Source: Imbricaverruca yamaguchii
Lineage: Eukaryota; Arthropoda; Thecostraca; Neoverrucidae
Direction: 5' to 3'
DNA length: 64,000 bases
Assembly (NCBI GenBank): GCA_034440575.1
Contig: JAOTOL010001624.1
Span: forward strand, 636,001-700,000
The translations under genes and the position numbers were made by a program. How positions within the stretch are numbered: the first letter of the stretch is position 1; the number at the start of each line of letters is the position of its first letter. The notes under the pieces are model-generated. The model saw only the letters and a program-made list of their open reading frames with translations, was not told the origin of the DNA and ran no database searches. Shown here one piece after another: positions 53,377 through 63,724 of the stretch.

Positions 53377-56186
53377 GGGCATTCCACGTCAAATCGCACA
53401 AGAATTGGCTATTTTGAACCCGACCCCCTCCGATTTTTATGAAAATTGAGACACCTGTAGTGCCAAGTGAACGAACCTCACACGCCAACTTTCAGCCCTG
53501 GGTGACCTCTGGGGCCAGATTTAGAGGTCATCCTAGGTCGCCTATTTTTAACGACTTGACAACAATCAAATGCATATATATTAGATGTTAATTAACTTAG
53601 CGGAACGACATTGGTGTTAAAGTGCGCAGAAACCCTTGGCCATTCAGAAATATGGCAAAAGTTGTACGTGACCTCTCCGTGACCCTTGACCTAACGAGGT
53701 CAAAATATAAAAATGCATTTTTATATATGTTTGCCTGCCCCTAATTCGACTAAACGTGGCTGAATTAATGATCCTGATATTATCTAAGAACGTGCAAAAA
53801 AGAAAGGCGGAGACTCTAAAACTTTTTGAGATATCGGCCTTTGAGTAGGTATTGTCATAGGACCAAATCGAAGCATGCCCCGATGCTATTTACCATATCA
53901 TCGATGATAACTCTGGTTTCCTTGGTCCGATTATCGTCAAATTTGGTGGGCATATCATCGGTGGCAAGCTGAACTATTTTCCAGATTTTCAAGTTGACCT
54001 GACCTCACATGACCTGGCAGTGAGCTCTCCATTACAAGCCAACAGGGAAACAAAAATATTTTCCTGAACAAAAAACGCTGAATTTGGCTCGTACAGGCTA
54101 TACTACCTAGTTTTAGGTTAGGCTACTCCAAACGAGCCAAGTTTTATTTTGAACAAGTGTCCTCTGCAAGGTCACGTGAGGTCACTATGAGGTCATGTCA
54201 CACTTTCGTCAATAACTTTATATAGAATCAAGATAGAGAAATAATTTTAATGCCATCGAGATCCTCTGGTTAATCATGATGTATAATATGATCAAGCTAG
54301 GTCATCACTTGACCTCGGTTTAGGGTGACCTGGAGATAAACTGGGGTCAGGATCAAATGTTCAGCTAGCTAAGTCATGTGATACATCAATCAACGCGGCC
54401 TGACGAGGAAAATATAATTGTAACAAAATTATATTTCTATCTTTATTTTGGCAAAAGTTATTCGCAAAAAAATATGTTTCCTCGGTTTTTATAGCCTGAA
54501 TATATTGTTTCAGCTCGCGTGCGTTTCGTACTAACATTTTATCGGGAGGGCCAGTAAATGTTTCTGGTATGCAAATAGCCGCGACCATAAAACAAGTTGA
54601 ACAGCAGTGCCGTATATTCACGAAGAACTGCCAACCTTTTTCGCCACACGTACCTCACGGCCCGTCTCGCTGCCGGAAAACCATTTCACAACCACCATAC
54701 CATTACGTGGAGACGGAGTAACACGATGGACATTCCTTGTTCCCGGTATTGTGCGAGCAGCTGCGAATCTGTCATTCAACGCTTTGGTTTCTTTGACCCA
54801 CTCGGTTTTGGGAAAATACTCCACGGTGGCATGTTTTTTACAAACTGATAAAACTGGTCCGGGATCTCAATCAGAGTTCCTTGCAGACTTCCCTTTTTAG
54901 CTAACCTTTTCAACGTCCCACCAAATGCCATCACACGGTCCCTTTCCGTGAGCGGTTGCGAAGAAATGCCACTCGGCGTCTATTCCAAAGTCGACGGAAT
55001 GCTCTGCCAAATTTAGGAAATTCTTACAATTTTTGTATTGCAAGGCAGCCCCATCTGAAAAATAAAATATCTTCTTGGGGCGCCGGCCTAATTCTGCTTC
55101 CAGGCGCTCAATGAGTTTTCCTTGAAACAGGTGGGCAGCCACAGTATCATGCGTCAGGCAGTCGGAAATGGCAGAGTAAGAAAAATGTTTGAGGTCCCCT
55201 GCGTTGTTTCGCCAATAAGCCACAAACGGATGGATTGTCACCTGCAGTTTGTTCCAGTGATGGGACTGTACCTCATCCTGTGTAACCATAGCGTAGTTTT
55301 CGGAAAAATATCCAATAACAATTACCTCTGCAGGAGCTAGTGTTTCCTTTAGGCCTTTCAGATAATTGCCTTGGGCACGGGCGACAAAATCTTCAGAAGT
55401 TTGCGTAACCACCTCTAAGGTGGACCTATCAGTATTAGTCCACTTTCGGTACTCAATGTTATCGATTTCTCGGTTATCATGAATCATATCACGGCCATGA
55501 ATATTCACGTAAGTTGCAATATTGCATGTATTTAGGCAATACAAACTTCCCAAGGTCATGTTAGTTCATGTGAGGTCATGTCAACCTGAAAATCTGGAAA
55601 ATAGTTCAGTTTGCCACCGATGACATGCGCAACAAATTTGACGATAATCGGACGAAGGTAACCAAAGTTATCATCGATAATATGGTAAATAGCCTCGGGG
55701 CATGCATGCATTTGGTCCTATGACAATACTCAAAGGCCGATATCTCAAAAGTTTTCAAGTCTCCGCCTTTCTTTTTTGCAGGTTCTTAGATAATATCACG
55801 ACCATTAATGTAGCACCGTTTCGTCGAATTAGGGGCAGGCAAACATATGTAAAAATATATTTGTATACTTTGACCTAGTTAGGTCAAAGGTCACGGGGAG
55901 GTCACGTGCAACTTTTGCCATATTTCTGAATGGTCCAGGGCTTCTGCGCACTCTGACACCAATTTAATTCCGCTAAGTTAAATAACACATGAGATATTTG
56001 CAATTTATTGATGTCAAGTCGGTAAAAAATCGTGACCTAGGATGACCTCTAGATCTGACCCCAGAGGTCACTCTGGGCTAAAAGTTGGCGTGATGTGTTC
56101 TTTTACTTGATACTACAGGTGTACCAATTTTCATCAAAATCGGAGGGGGTCGGGGAATTTCTTGTGCGATTTGACGTGGAATGACC
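53377..56186 (-). mobile_element. 2.8-kb DNA transposon with about 640-bp inverted repeats, nested in a LINE
   Basis: Ends are GGGCATTCCACGTCAAATCG and, inverted, GGTCATTCCACGTCAAATCG. The inverted repeats run 53377-54020 and 55560-56186 (imperfect). Both sides are flanked by CATATG, and removing the element restores the LINE reading GCAACCTG-CATATG-AGGAAAG seen in the other LINE copy, so CATATG is probably the 6-bp target duplication. Because CATATG is a palindrome, a shorter duplication cannot be excluded. The middle holds a damaged transposase-like gene on the minus strand. I cannot assign the superfamily with confidence. Confidence 0.9.
54618..55559 (-). pseudogene. Transposase-like gene remnant of the nested DNA transposon
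   Basis: The minus-strand frame 55559-54897 contains KKIFYFSDGAALQYKNCKNF, FGIDAEWHFFATAHGKGPCD and GIW. A second frame (about 54824-54618) continues VEYFPKTEWVKETKALNDRF, AARTIPGTRNVHRVTP, VVKWFSG. This combination (SDG..QYKN, EWHFFAT.HGKGPCDG, ARTIPGTR) matches a conserved, poorly characterised family widespread in invertebrate genomes, probably a DDE-type transposase with the Asp of SDG and the CDG Asp as catalytic candidates (inference). At least two frame breaks near 54900 and 54820, and a missing N-terminus, show it is inactive. Confidence 0.75.
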
Positions 56187-56620
56187 CATATGAGGAAAGA
56201 TTGAAGAAATTGAATATGTTTTCACTTAGATATAGAAGGCTAAGAGGGGATCTCATCTAGGTCTTTAAATTTGTCCATGGTCTGGAGAGGGGATATTTTG
56301 GGGAAATGTTTGAATTTAGCAGAAATGATGCAATTAGAGGTCATAAATTCAACATTGAAGTTAACCACAGCAGAACACGGTTAAGACAGACATTCCTCAC
56401 CAAACACTGGAACCAGCTGCCATAAACCATTGTCAGTAGCAGAACATTGAACATGCTTAAAAACAGCATAGACAATCATTATAAGAATAGATGGCTTGCT
56501 TTTCAGTATTACAGAGAGGGCTGATTAACGGATTTGGTGGGCAACTGGTTGAGTGTACAGAGTGCAACCAGAAGGGCCCTTGTGGCTCATAGTTGCACTA
56601 ATCTTGTATGTATGTATGTC
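56187..56620 (+). mobile_element. CR1/L2-like LINE (family A), 3' segment
   Basis: Continues the interrupted ORF: YEERLKKLNMFSLRYRRLRG, EFSRNDAIRGHKFNIEVNHS-like, LRQTFLTKHWNQLP, then a 3' UTR and a terminal (TGTA)n tail near 56600-56618, typical of CR1/L2 elements. Confidence 0.9.
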
Positions 56621-58435
56621 TTTAACTGACCAGCTTCACCCTATGATGATCATTATTCGGTGCGCTGGAATGGGTTCTAGATGAATGATACAATGCAGGC
56701 ACATTGATCAGAGCATTTCCCCATCTGATACGAAGGTCATTCGTGGACGCACGGTGGAGACGCCACGACACAGAAGCCGGCGGGGTGGTAAACATTTGGC
56801 TGTTTCCAGGGCAACGGTGCCGGCCGCTGCCAATCGATGGCCACGTGAAGGTGGTGTGGGGTGACTGGGGAGGGGCAGCGTCAGGGACCGACACTGCCCA
56901 CCACTCGCACCATGGTCGGCCGTCCAAATCAGATCGGAGCACTCACACCGACACACTCGCTTATTCATAGAATATGTTCTTACTGTACCGTGAGGAGTAG
57001 ACACAGCATTTGTATTGCGTGAGAGTGAGGTCATAGAGACGGTCGCCAGGTGACTTGACCTTCCAAACATGTTTCCCTTTCCGGCGTTATTTGTAACCAT
57101 TGTTAATTCGTACCTAGTTTGCCCACCTATCTTACATTTCGGCAGTTCCCGAAGGACCACTCATTGCACACCTGTATTCCTATCTGAGCTCATCTACAAT
57201 GACCATTTTCCGTCAGCTGGTATTTACATCGCTGTGGTTCTGTTGGAGCCATTTTCTCGCCTTTTTGGCCCAGGCGTTGCTTCAACTCCTAGTGACAACG
57301 GGAGGTATGTGTGGACTTGTTTATATATTCCCGGTGTGTGTTAATGTATCCATACAGACTCAGATGCCCTGGGGCGTTTTCTGTCCGGACATGACATGAC
57401 AATGGTGATGTTGTTAGTAAGGTGTTCTAGTGTCAGCAGTGTTTGGTGATAGTGTGTCATACGATATTTCGGTGTTCCACCTCTGAGATGCATTGTGGGT
57501 CGTCCTTAAAGGGAGATAGTGGTAACACCAATGTAGCCTAATGCACGAAGGGAGATAAGGGGAGATTGTGGTGGCTCGAATGTAGCCTACAGCACGAAGG
57601 GAGGATGTGGTGACACCAATGCAGCCTACATTACGAAAGGGAGGTTGTGGTGGCACCAAGGTAGCCTACACCACGAAGCCTGCCTAAGAGCATTCCAATT
57701 TGCAAGCAACATGTGTGTTATACCGTTGTGTGCAAGATGGGACCCGACTTCCACTTGGCTCACCAGGTAAGAGGCCAATCAACCACACATAGGTATGTTT
57801 TTGAGACACACACACCATCGTATTTGAAATGACACGAATGATGATTAGTTCCCATGCAAAAACACATACAATATGCCTACAAGTATGCACAGCTATAGAG
57901 ATCAAACATGATATGCGGCACATGAGATGCTTTGAGTAAAGGAAATGCCAAATGTCTTAGTCAGACACAATGGTCATGTGACTGTGCTAAACGTTGATAA
58001 AAATTAACAAAATTTCGCGCAAGTCAATATTGCTGTAAGTGGAACACAAATATTGAAAAGCACCTTGAAACTGTTCACATGAGTTTTTGAATACCACCCT
58101 AGCGCTACACACAACAGGAACGCTTATATGAAAATATCGCGCAGGACTGCTACACACAGCAGGGACGGCTGTGCCAATCACTTTGAGCCCAACGCCAAAT
58201 CCCAGTGGCTTAAAGTGATATCGAAGGTCACCCAATGACTGCCGCCGTACGTGGCTCTGTTTTTCTACTTGGAAATACTCTATAGGTAACAGCCCTGCTT
58301 TCACGAATGTGGCGAAATGACGTTAGCGGGCGATCGTTAACCGGCGCAGGGTTTAGGCGTAGTGCCACTTCGGTGCCCCAGGAGGTTGCAGCATAAACGT
58401 TTCGCAAGTGTTTCGTGATTGGGGGAATTGGATCT
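56621..58435. other. DCX gene first intron, 3' part
   Basis: No exon supported. A four- to five-copy minisatellite (unit about 45 bp, CACGAAGGGAGATTGTGGTG and ACCAATGTAGCCTACA) occupies 57510-57680. Confidence 0.55.
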
Positions 58436-58960
58436 ACGTAGTACACAGTGTCACCGCCGTCCATGTGTATCTGAGACTGTGGGTCTGTACAGTACATAGT
58501 ATCACCGCCGTCCATGTGTGTCTGAGACTGTGGGTCTGGGTAATACACAGTGTCACCGCCGCCCATGTGTGTCTGAGACTGTGGGTCTGTCACCACCGTC
58601 CATGTGTGTCTGAGACTGTGGGTCTGTCACCGCCGTCCATGTGTGTCTGAGACTGTGTGTCTGGGTAATACACAGTGTCACCACCGTCCATGTGTGTCTG
58701 AGACTGTGGGTCTGTCACCACCGTCCATGTGTGTCTGAGACTGTGGGTCTGTCACCGCCGTCCATGTGTGCCTGAGACTGTGGGTCTGGGTAGTATACAG
58801 TGTCACCGCCGTCCATGTGTGTCTGAGACTGTGGGTCTGTCACCGCCGTCCATGTGTGTCTGAGACTGTGGGTCTGTACAGTACACAGTGTCACCGCCGT
58901 CCATGTGTATCTGAGACTGTGGGTCTGCGCAGTACACAGTGTTACCTACTGTGGACCGCA
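58436..58960. repeat. 37/61-bp minisatellite before DCX exon B
   Basis: The 37-bp unit is GTCACCGCCGTCCATGTGTG plus TCTGAGACTGTGGGTCT. A longer form carries an insertion like GTACAGTACACAGT. About 12 copies, ending about 60 bp before the splice acceptor of the exon at 59021. Confidence 0.93.
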
Positions 58961-59020
58961 GTGCATGTCTTCTGATGTGTTCAGCGGTGTAGCACTGACA
59001 CATCTTGACCACCACGGCAG

Positions 59021-59133
59021 ACCTGTCGTCTGGAGTGCGGTACATCTTCGGCACGGACGGCACGCGCATCCGCAGGATCGAGGAGCTGGCTGATGGCGAG
59101 AGCTACGTCGCCTCGTCGACTCGCCAGTTTCAG
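59021..59133 (+). CDS. Doublecortin-domain protein, exon B (second half of DCX domain)
   Basis: The acceptor ACCACGGCAG| and donor TTTCAG|GTCAGT bound a phase-1 to phase-0 exon. With G from exon A it reads DLSSGVRYIFGTDGTRIRRI then EELADGESYVASSTRQFQ. GVR-I--TDGT-I--I-EL-DGESYVASS is the conserved second half of a DCX domain, and the phase match with 49507 across 9.5 kb confirms the join. The donor region itself contains a short tandem repeat (TTCAGGTCAG twice). Confidence 0.88.
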
Positions 59134-60165
59134 GTCAGTTCAGGTCAGGTCGGATCCCGGATCAGGCGAGCACTGTGATCGTGCGCGTGTCACACGGCAG
59201 TCACTCAGTCTCATCTGACAACACAATACATCACGACTTGTGGCGGCTAACTATTCACGCCACAGCTGCCACGCCTGGGTCTGAGGTAACCTGGCGTGCT
59301 AGTCACCACAAAGGGCGGCGACGTACTGAGGCCGGCTATCTTGCACGTCATCTGCTCCTGTAATTACTTGTCGTCACGCCAGCCCATGCTCCTCGACATG
59401 ACCCGAATTTAGCAGTGGGTCGAGGTCGGTGGCCCGTGTTGTGCCGACGGACACCAACAGCCTCTGGATACGGAGCCGGCTCCGCCCAGACGACACTCGC
59501 CGGCCAATTAGAGCGCAGCTCTCGTGTTGGCCGCCGCCAGTGTCAACAGCTCGTTATAGCCGGCCTCTGTGGTGGTGCACGAATGTGTCGCGGCGGCGGC
59601 GGCGGCGGCGCAGTGAGGCGCACAGCCGACCACCGCACGTCTCCGGGAGTGGTACGTCACCGTGACGTCAGAGGGCGAGCGGCGTGGTTGTCAGTCGGAC
59701 CATCGACACACGCCGGCGACAAGCGTCACCTGCCGAGGTCGTCCTGTGTACACCACACCTGCTGGGATCGTCTTGTGAACACCACACCTGCTGGGATCGT
59801 CCTGTGAACACCACACCTGCTGGGATCGTCTTGTGAACACCACACCTGCTGGGATCGTCCTGTGAACACCACACCTGCCAGGATCGCCCTGTGTACACCA
59901 CACCTGCTGGGATCGTCCTGTGAACACCACACCTGCCAGGATCGTCCTGTGAACACCACACCTGCTGAGGGCGCTGTCGGTGAGCTGGACAGCGGCCTGA
60001 TGATATCGCCTGCGCACCTGACCTGATCAGCCGGCCTGCCGATGCTATCTCGCCAGCCGGTAACCAGTCACCAGCGCGGGTAAACAATGCGGTGAGAGCG
60101 GCGTTCGACGCGGTGGCCGCCGGCGCCGGCCACACAGTGGTGCCGCAGCGTCGTGCCGTGACCAG
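59134..60165 (+). other. DCX gene intron with 29-bp minisatellite
   Basis: An array of about eight 29-bp units (GCTGGGATCGTCCTGTGAAC plus ACCACACCT) at 59757-59965. No exon recognised in 59134-59750. Confidence 0.7.
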
Positions 60166-60738
60166 CCTGACGTGCCAGAGATGAGCGTCACCGGCACCGG
60201 CACAGTGCCACGCAGGAGGATCGCCTACCACCCGCCCGGCAGGGTGAACCGCTACTTCGACGTCAGCGCCTACCGCAACCCGCGCCGGCTGCTGACGCTC
60301 AAGGCGATCCAGGAGCGCTCGCTGGACGAGCTGTCGGCGCGCTGGTCGCCGCGCTGGCCGGCCAGCAGCGTGCACAGACACCCGCGCCCGCTGCCGGCCA
60401 TCGGCGCCGCCGCCGCCGCCGCCACCGACACGGCCGGCCGGCCGCCGCCCCGCCAGCCGCGGCCGCCGGCGTTCGTCGTGTGCGACAGTCTGGAGCTGGT
60501 GCGCCAGCGGCGCGTCACCCACTGGATCGGCCAGAACGAGCGCTACCGGCGCCGCTTCGCCGGCACGCCGCTGGAGCCGCTGCCGCCGCTGTCTCGCTCC
60601 ACGTCGGGCGGACCGGCGTGCGCCTGGAGGCCGGTCACGCCGCAGCCGCCCGGCGCCACCAACTGGCGCTGGAGCGTCTCCTGCAGCGGCTGCTCGTCCA
60701 CACAGGCGATCGCGTCGCCGTCGCTGCGCCGGCCGGAG
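60166..60738 (+). CDS. Probable exon C of the DCX-domain gene
   Basis: 191 codons, phase 0 at both ends, so it joins exon B directly. It starts after CCGTGACCAG| (PDVPEMSVTGTGTVPRRRIA) and ends at the strong donor CGGAG|GTAAGG. It contains YHPPGRVNRYFDVSAYRN, LLTLKAIQERSLDELSARW, a Pro/Ala/Arg-rich linker and FVVCDSLELVRQRRVTHWIG. No known domain recognised. The acceptor is weak; an alternative begins at ATG 60181 (after GCCAGAG), which would also suit a separate downstream gene. Confidence 0.6.
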
Positions 60739-60986
60739 GTAAGGACGCGCGCCGCCGCCGCCGCCGCCGCCGCGGCGCGGCCGCGCAGCGTCGGCTCGCG
60801 CGCCAGCTCCGTGCCGACCACGTTCGTGGTGCTGAGCTGGCCGAGCATGTAGCGTCGCCGCCGCCGTCGCCCCTGTCGTCACCGCCACCGCCGCCGTCAC
60901 TGTTGCTGCCGCCGTCATCGCCACCACCGCCGCCACCGTTGCCTCCGCCGTCTTCGTCGCCGTCACCTCCATCGCCGCCGCCGCAG

Positions 60987-61364
60987 CTACCGCCCATGAT
61001 CTCCGTCACTAGCCACGACGCCGAGCCGGCCGCAGCGCCAGCGCGCCGGCCGGCCACGTCGTTCGCCGTGCGCCACCGCCGCCTGGCGCCGCTCCGACTG
61101 GCGCCGCTGACGCCGCCCGACGAGTCGGCCGAGGTGGTCGCCGAGTCGCTCGAGACACCGGCCGAGGCGCGCCGCCGAGTGCGCTTCGAGTCGGAGTCGG
61201 CGCGGCCGGCGTCCGTGTACGTCCGGCTGTACAGCGACGCGGGCCGTCGCAGCGCGCACTGCAGCTGCTGCCGCGCCAGGTCGGGCCTGGGCCAGTCGGC
61301 CGCCTGTGTGGCGCCGTCCACCTGCCCGGCTCCCGCCCGCTGGCAGCCGCCACGTGGTCTGCTG
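60987..61364 (+). CDS. Probable exon D of the DCX-domain gene
   Basis: The acceptor CGCCGCCGCAG| and donor CTGCTG|GTGAGG give 126 codons, phase 0 to 0, matching exon C. It reads LPPMISVTSHDAEPAAAPAR, ATSFAVRHRRLAPLRLAPLT, PPDESAEVVAESLETPAEAR, RVRFESESARPASVYVRLYS, then a Cys-rich CSCCRARSGLG. No domain recognised. The intron between C and D (60739-60986) is short and made of CCG repeats. The array that follows starts exactly at this donor, which supports the exon end. Confidence 0.6.
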
Positions 61365-61733
61365 GTGAGGAACAGCTGGGCCGACACTGCTGCTAATGTG
61401 GCGCACACACACTGACGTCGGTAATGGGGTGAGGCACAGCTGGGGCGACACTGCTGCTGACGGGGCACACACACTGACGTCGGTAATGGGGTGAGGCACA
61501 GCGGGCGACACTGCTGCTGACGGGGCACACACACTGACGTCGGTAATGGGGTGAGGCACAGCCGGCGACACTGCTGCTGACGGGGAACACAAACTGACGT
61601 CGGTAATGGGGTGAGACACAGCTGGGGCGACACTGCTGCTGACGGGGCACACACACTGACGTCGGTAATGGGGTGAGGCACAGCCGGCGACACTGCTGCT
61701 GACGGGGCACACACACTGACGCCGGTAATGGCA
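61365..61733 (+). repeat. 60-64-bp minisatellite carrying the splice donor of exon D
   Basis: Six units starting GTGAGGCACAGC (at 61365, 61429, 61491, 61551, 61611 as GTGAGACACAGC, and 61673). The first GTGAGG is the 5' splice site of exon D, and each unit repeats it after GGTAATGGG, so six donors lie in a row. Confidence 0.95.
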
Positions 61734-61774
61734 GCCGGCAGCCCCCAGTTAGCAGGCCTACAATAGTCTGAACA

Positions 61775-61953
61775 ACGTTGTCTGTTTGTTTGCTTGTTTA
61801 TTGGGTGGTTATGATCACGACTAATGGCGCCGCCTACACTGTTTGTCGTTGGGCCGCGGAATTGGGAAATGTCCTGAGTGGTGTGAGTGTTGAACCCGGG
61901 ACCTTTGGTACCCAGAGCTGAACGTTTTAGTCACCCGACCATCTCCGCCCCTA
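61775..61953 (-). mobile_element. SINE, tRNA-derived, family I (inverted copy)
   Basis: The reverse complement matches 47672-47862: GGTACCAAAGGTCCCGGGTTCAACAC (B box region, quoted as GGTTCAACAC), CACTCAGGACATTTCCCAAT, GGCGGCGCCATTAG, and a CAAACAAACAGACAA tail. The A box is mutated (GATGGTCGGGTGACTAAAA). Confidence 0.85.
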
Positions 61954-62129
61954 ACAACGTGGTCACTCGGAGTTTTTTTATTCGTCTTAATACGCAGACG
62001 ATGTAACACTGATTTTGGCCGGAAAATATTACTCCGAAGCTATTCAGAGTTCCTCGACTGAGTCACCGACATGGCTAATTATGAAATATTGTTGCAGTGT
62101 ACCTGTAATTCACTTCCTCATTTGATGAT

Positions 62130-62235
62130 ATAACAAGATGTAGTGATAGGAATGCACCACAAGAAGACGAAACTCGCCAATGAAGTCCTCATCAACAAGC
62201 TGATCTCGAAATTTGACACACTCTTCGTTTCGCCT
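62130..62235 (+). CDS. Possible small exon, unrecognised
   Basis: The frame VIGMHHKKTKLANEVLINKL ISKFDTLFVSPR ends at TCGCCTAG|GTATAGC, with GATGTAG| as a possible acceptor. It has a helical, exon-like composition but no family and no confirmed partner. It could be a downstream exon of the DCX-domain gene. Confidence 0.22.
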
Positions 62236-63165
62236 AGGTATAGCTGACCTGAGCGTGACGATGTGTTTTACTTAATATTGTGGCCTACGGCTCGATAGTG
62301 TGTCGATGTTTCCTGACAGGGATGGCCATATCCTCATTCGGCCTCCTCACGAAGATGCCTGTGCCTACTTCGAATCATTTGGATGTGCAACACTCAAGGG
62401 CATGCTAGATTAATACACGGTATGCATTCCATTGTGCCTTGTCTCTTGCCGTGATAACCAGAATTAACTCATTTAGCTGCAAGTCATCCAAGCGACAGTT
62501 GGAAGGCAGGAGCGTGCCGTGGGAAGCATCTGCTATTGTGTGCTTACAAAAGCTAATAAAGCAGTATTGCAATTACGACAAGTATTGTTTTTCAACTAAT
62601 AATACAAATTGCTGTAAGTAGTTATACCCAAAGGAGGCGAATGACTCACCCTAGATCCATCCCAACAAGAAGCAAAGGTCTAAACTATAATGTTAGGAGC
62701 TGGTTTGTACCCAGATAGTAGTGAGCACTCCTGATTTTAAATGCACCGAAATGCATAATTCACAAGGGCATTGCATCTTCTTGGACTTCTTCTGTCGATA
62801 CTGTGTTCTACGCCTCATATGACTCATATGTACATGCTGTACATTTATGGCACTCATTTCATGTTATTGTGATAAATGACGCTCAAAGAGTGACACAGTA
62901 ACGCAGCGCGCATGACCTTAGGTTAGGACAAATTGCGTAGCTGATGAAATTGTGAAGAAAACCATGGACACCTTTGTAATCACGTACAGAAAGGCCCGTT
63001 GGAGATTTGTAGTCGGATCGTCCAAGGCAAGAGTTCAATCAAGATTCAATCTTATAGCACACAACCAGTCTTATAGCACACAATCAGTCTATAACACAAG
63101 AGCCCATCTCTTATGATTTAGCATCCCATTCTTCCAGTACAGAAAGGCGGGCGGTTGAAATTATC
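62236..63165. other. Non-coding stretch, nothing recognised
   Basis: AT-rich sequence without a supported feature. Confidence 0.4.
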
Positions 63166-63170
63166 ATGCG

Positions 63171-63352
63171 TTGGGGGATACTGACTGACAACATGAACTT
63201 TGAATACGTAAATACATTGTCCATCTGTGTGGCTGCAACATAATGACATTGCATCTGGCCAGGAATATTGGTTGGGGGATACTGACTGACAACATGAACT
63301 TTGAATACGTAAATACATTGTCCATCTGTGTGGCTGCAACATAATGACATAA
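63171..63352. repeat. Exact tandem duplication, 101-bp period
   Basis: TTGGGGGATACTGACTGACA begins at 63171 and 63272. About 80 bp are identical between the two copies, so the duplication is recent. Confidence 0.95.
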
Positions 63353-63724
63353 TGCATCATTGGTTACTGCTCCTCTGGTCCTCGACTGAAATGACCTGGA
63401 GCACACAACGTGCAATGGTAATAATAATATCCTTTAGTACTGAAAGCTACGTCTAGTGATCCAAACACCCTAGTCGTATCTGTTGTGACATCAAATATGC
63501 GGCTCTGCACCAATCAATACAATACCTTAAAGTCCCACAGTCTGTCTGCCAGTGGTCTTCCCAGTCGTTGTGTGGGAGTGGTCGTCAGTGGTCGTCGTCC
63601 CGTAAGTTGTGGACTGCTGGCCAGTACAAGTAGTCAGCTGGATGACGTGCTGTTTTTTTTGCACGAAATTTGTACGCCTTATCATAGTGGGACAAGTGTT
63701 ACTTTACTATTTGTTCACGTGGGG

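Noticed and set aside
59668..61714. Minus-strand frames of 434 and 359 codons opposite DCX exons C and D
   Set aside because: Low-complexity Ala/Arg/Gly shadows in GC-rich DNA. The plus-strand exons have matching phases and strong donors instead.
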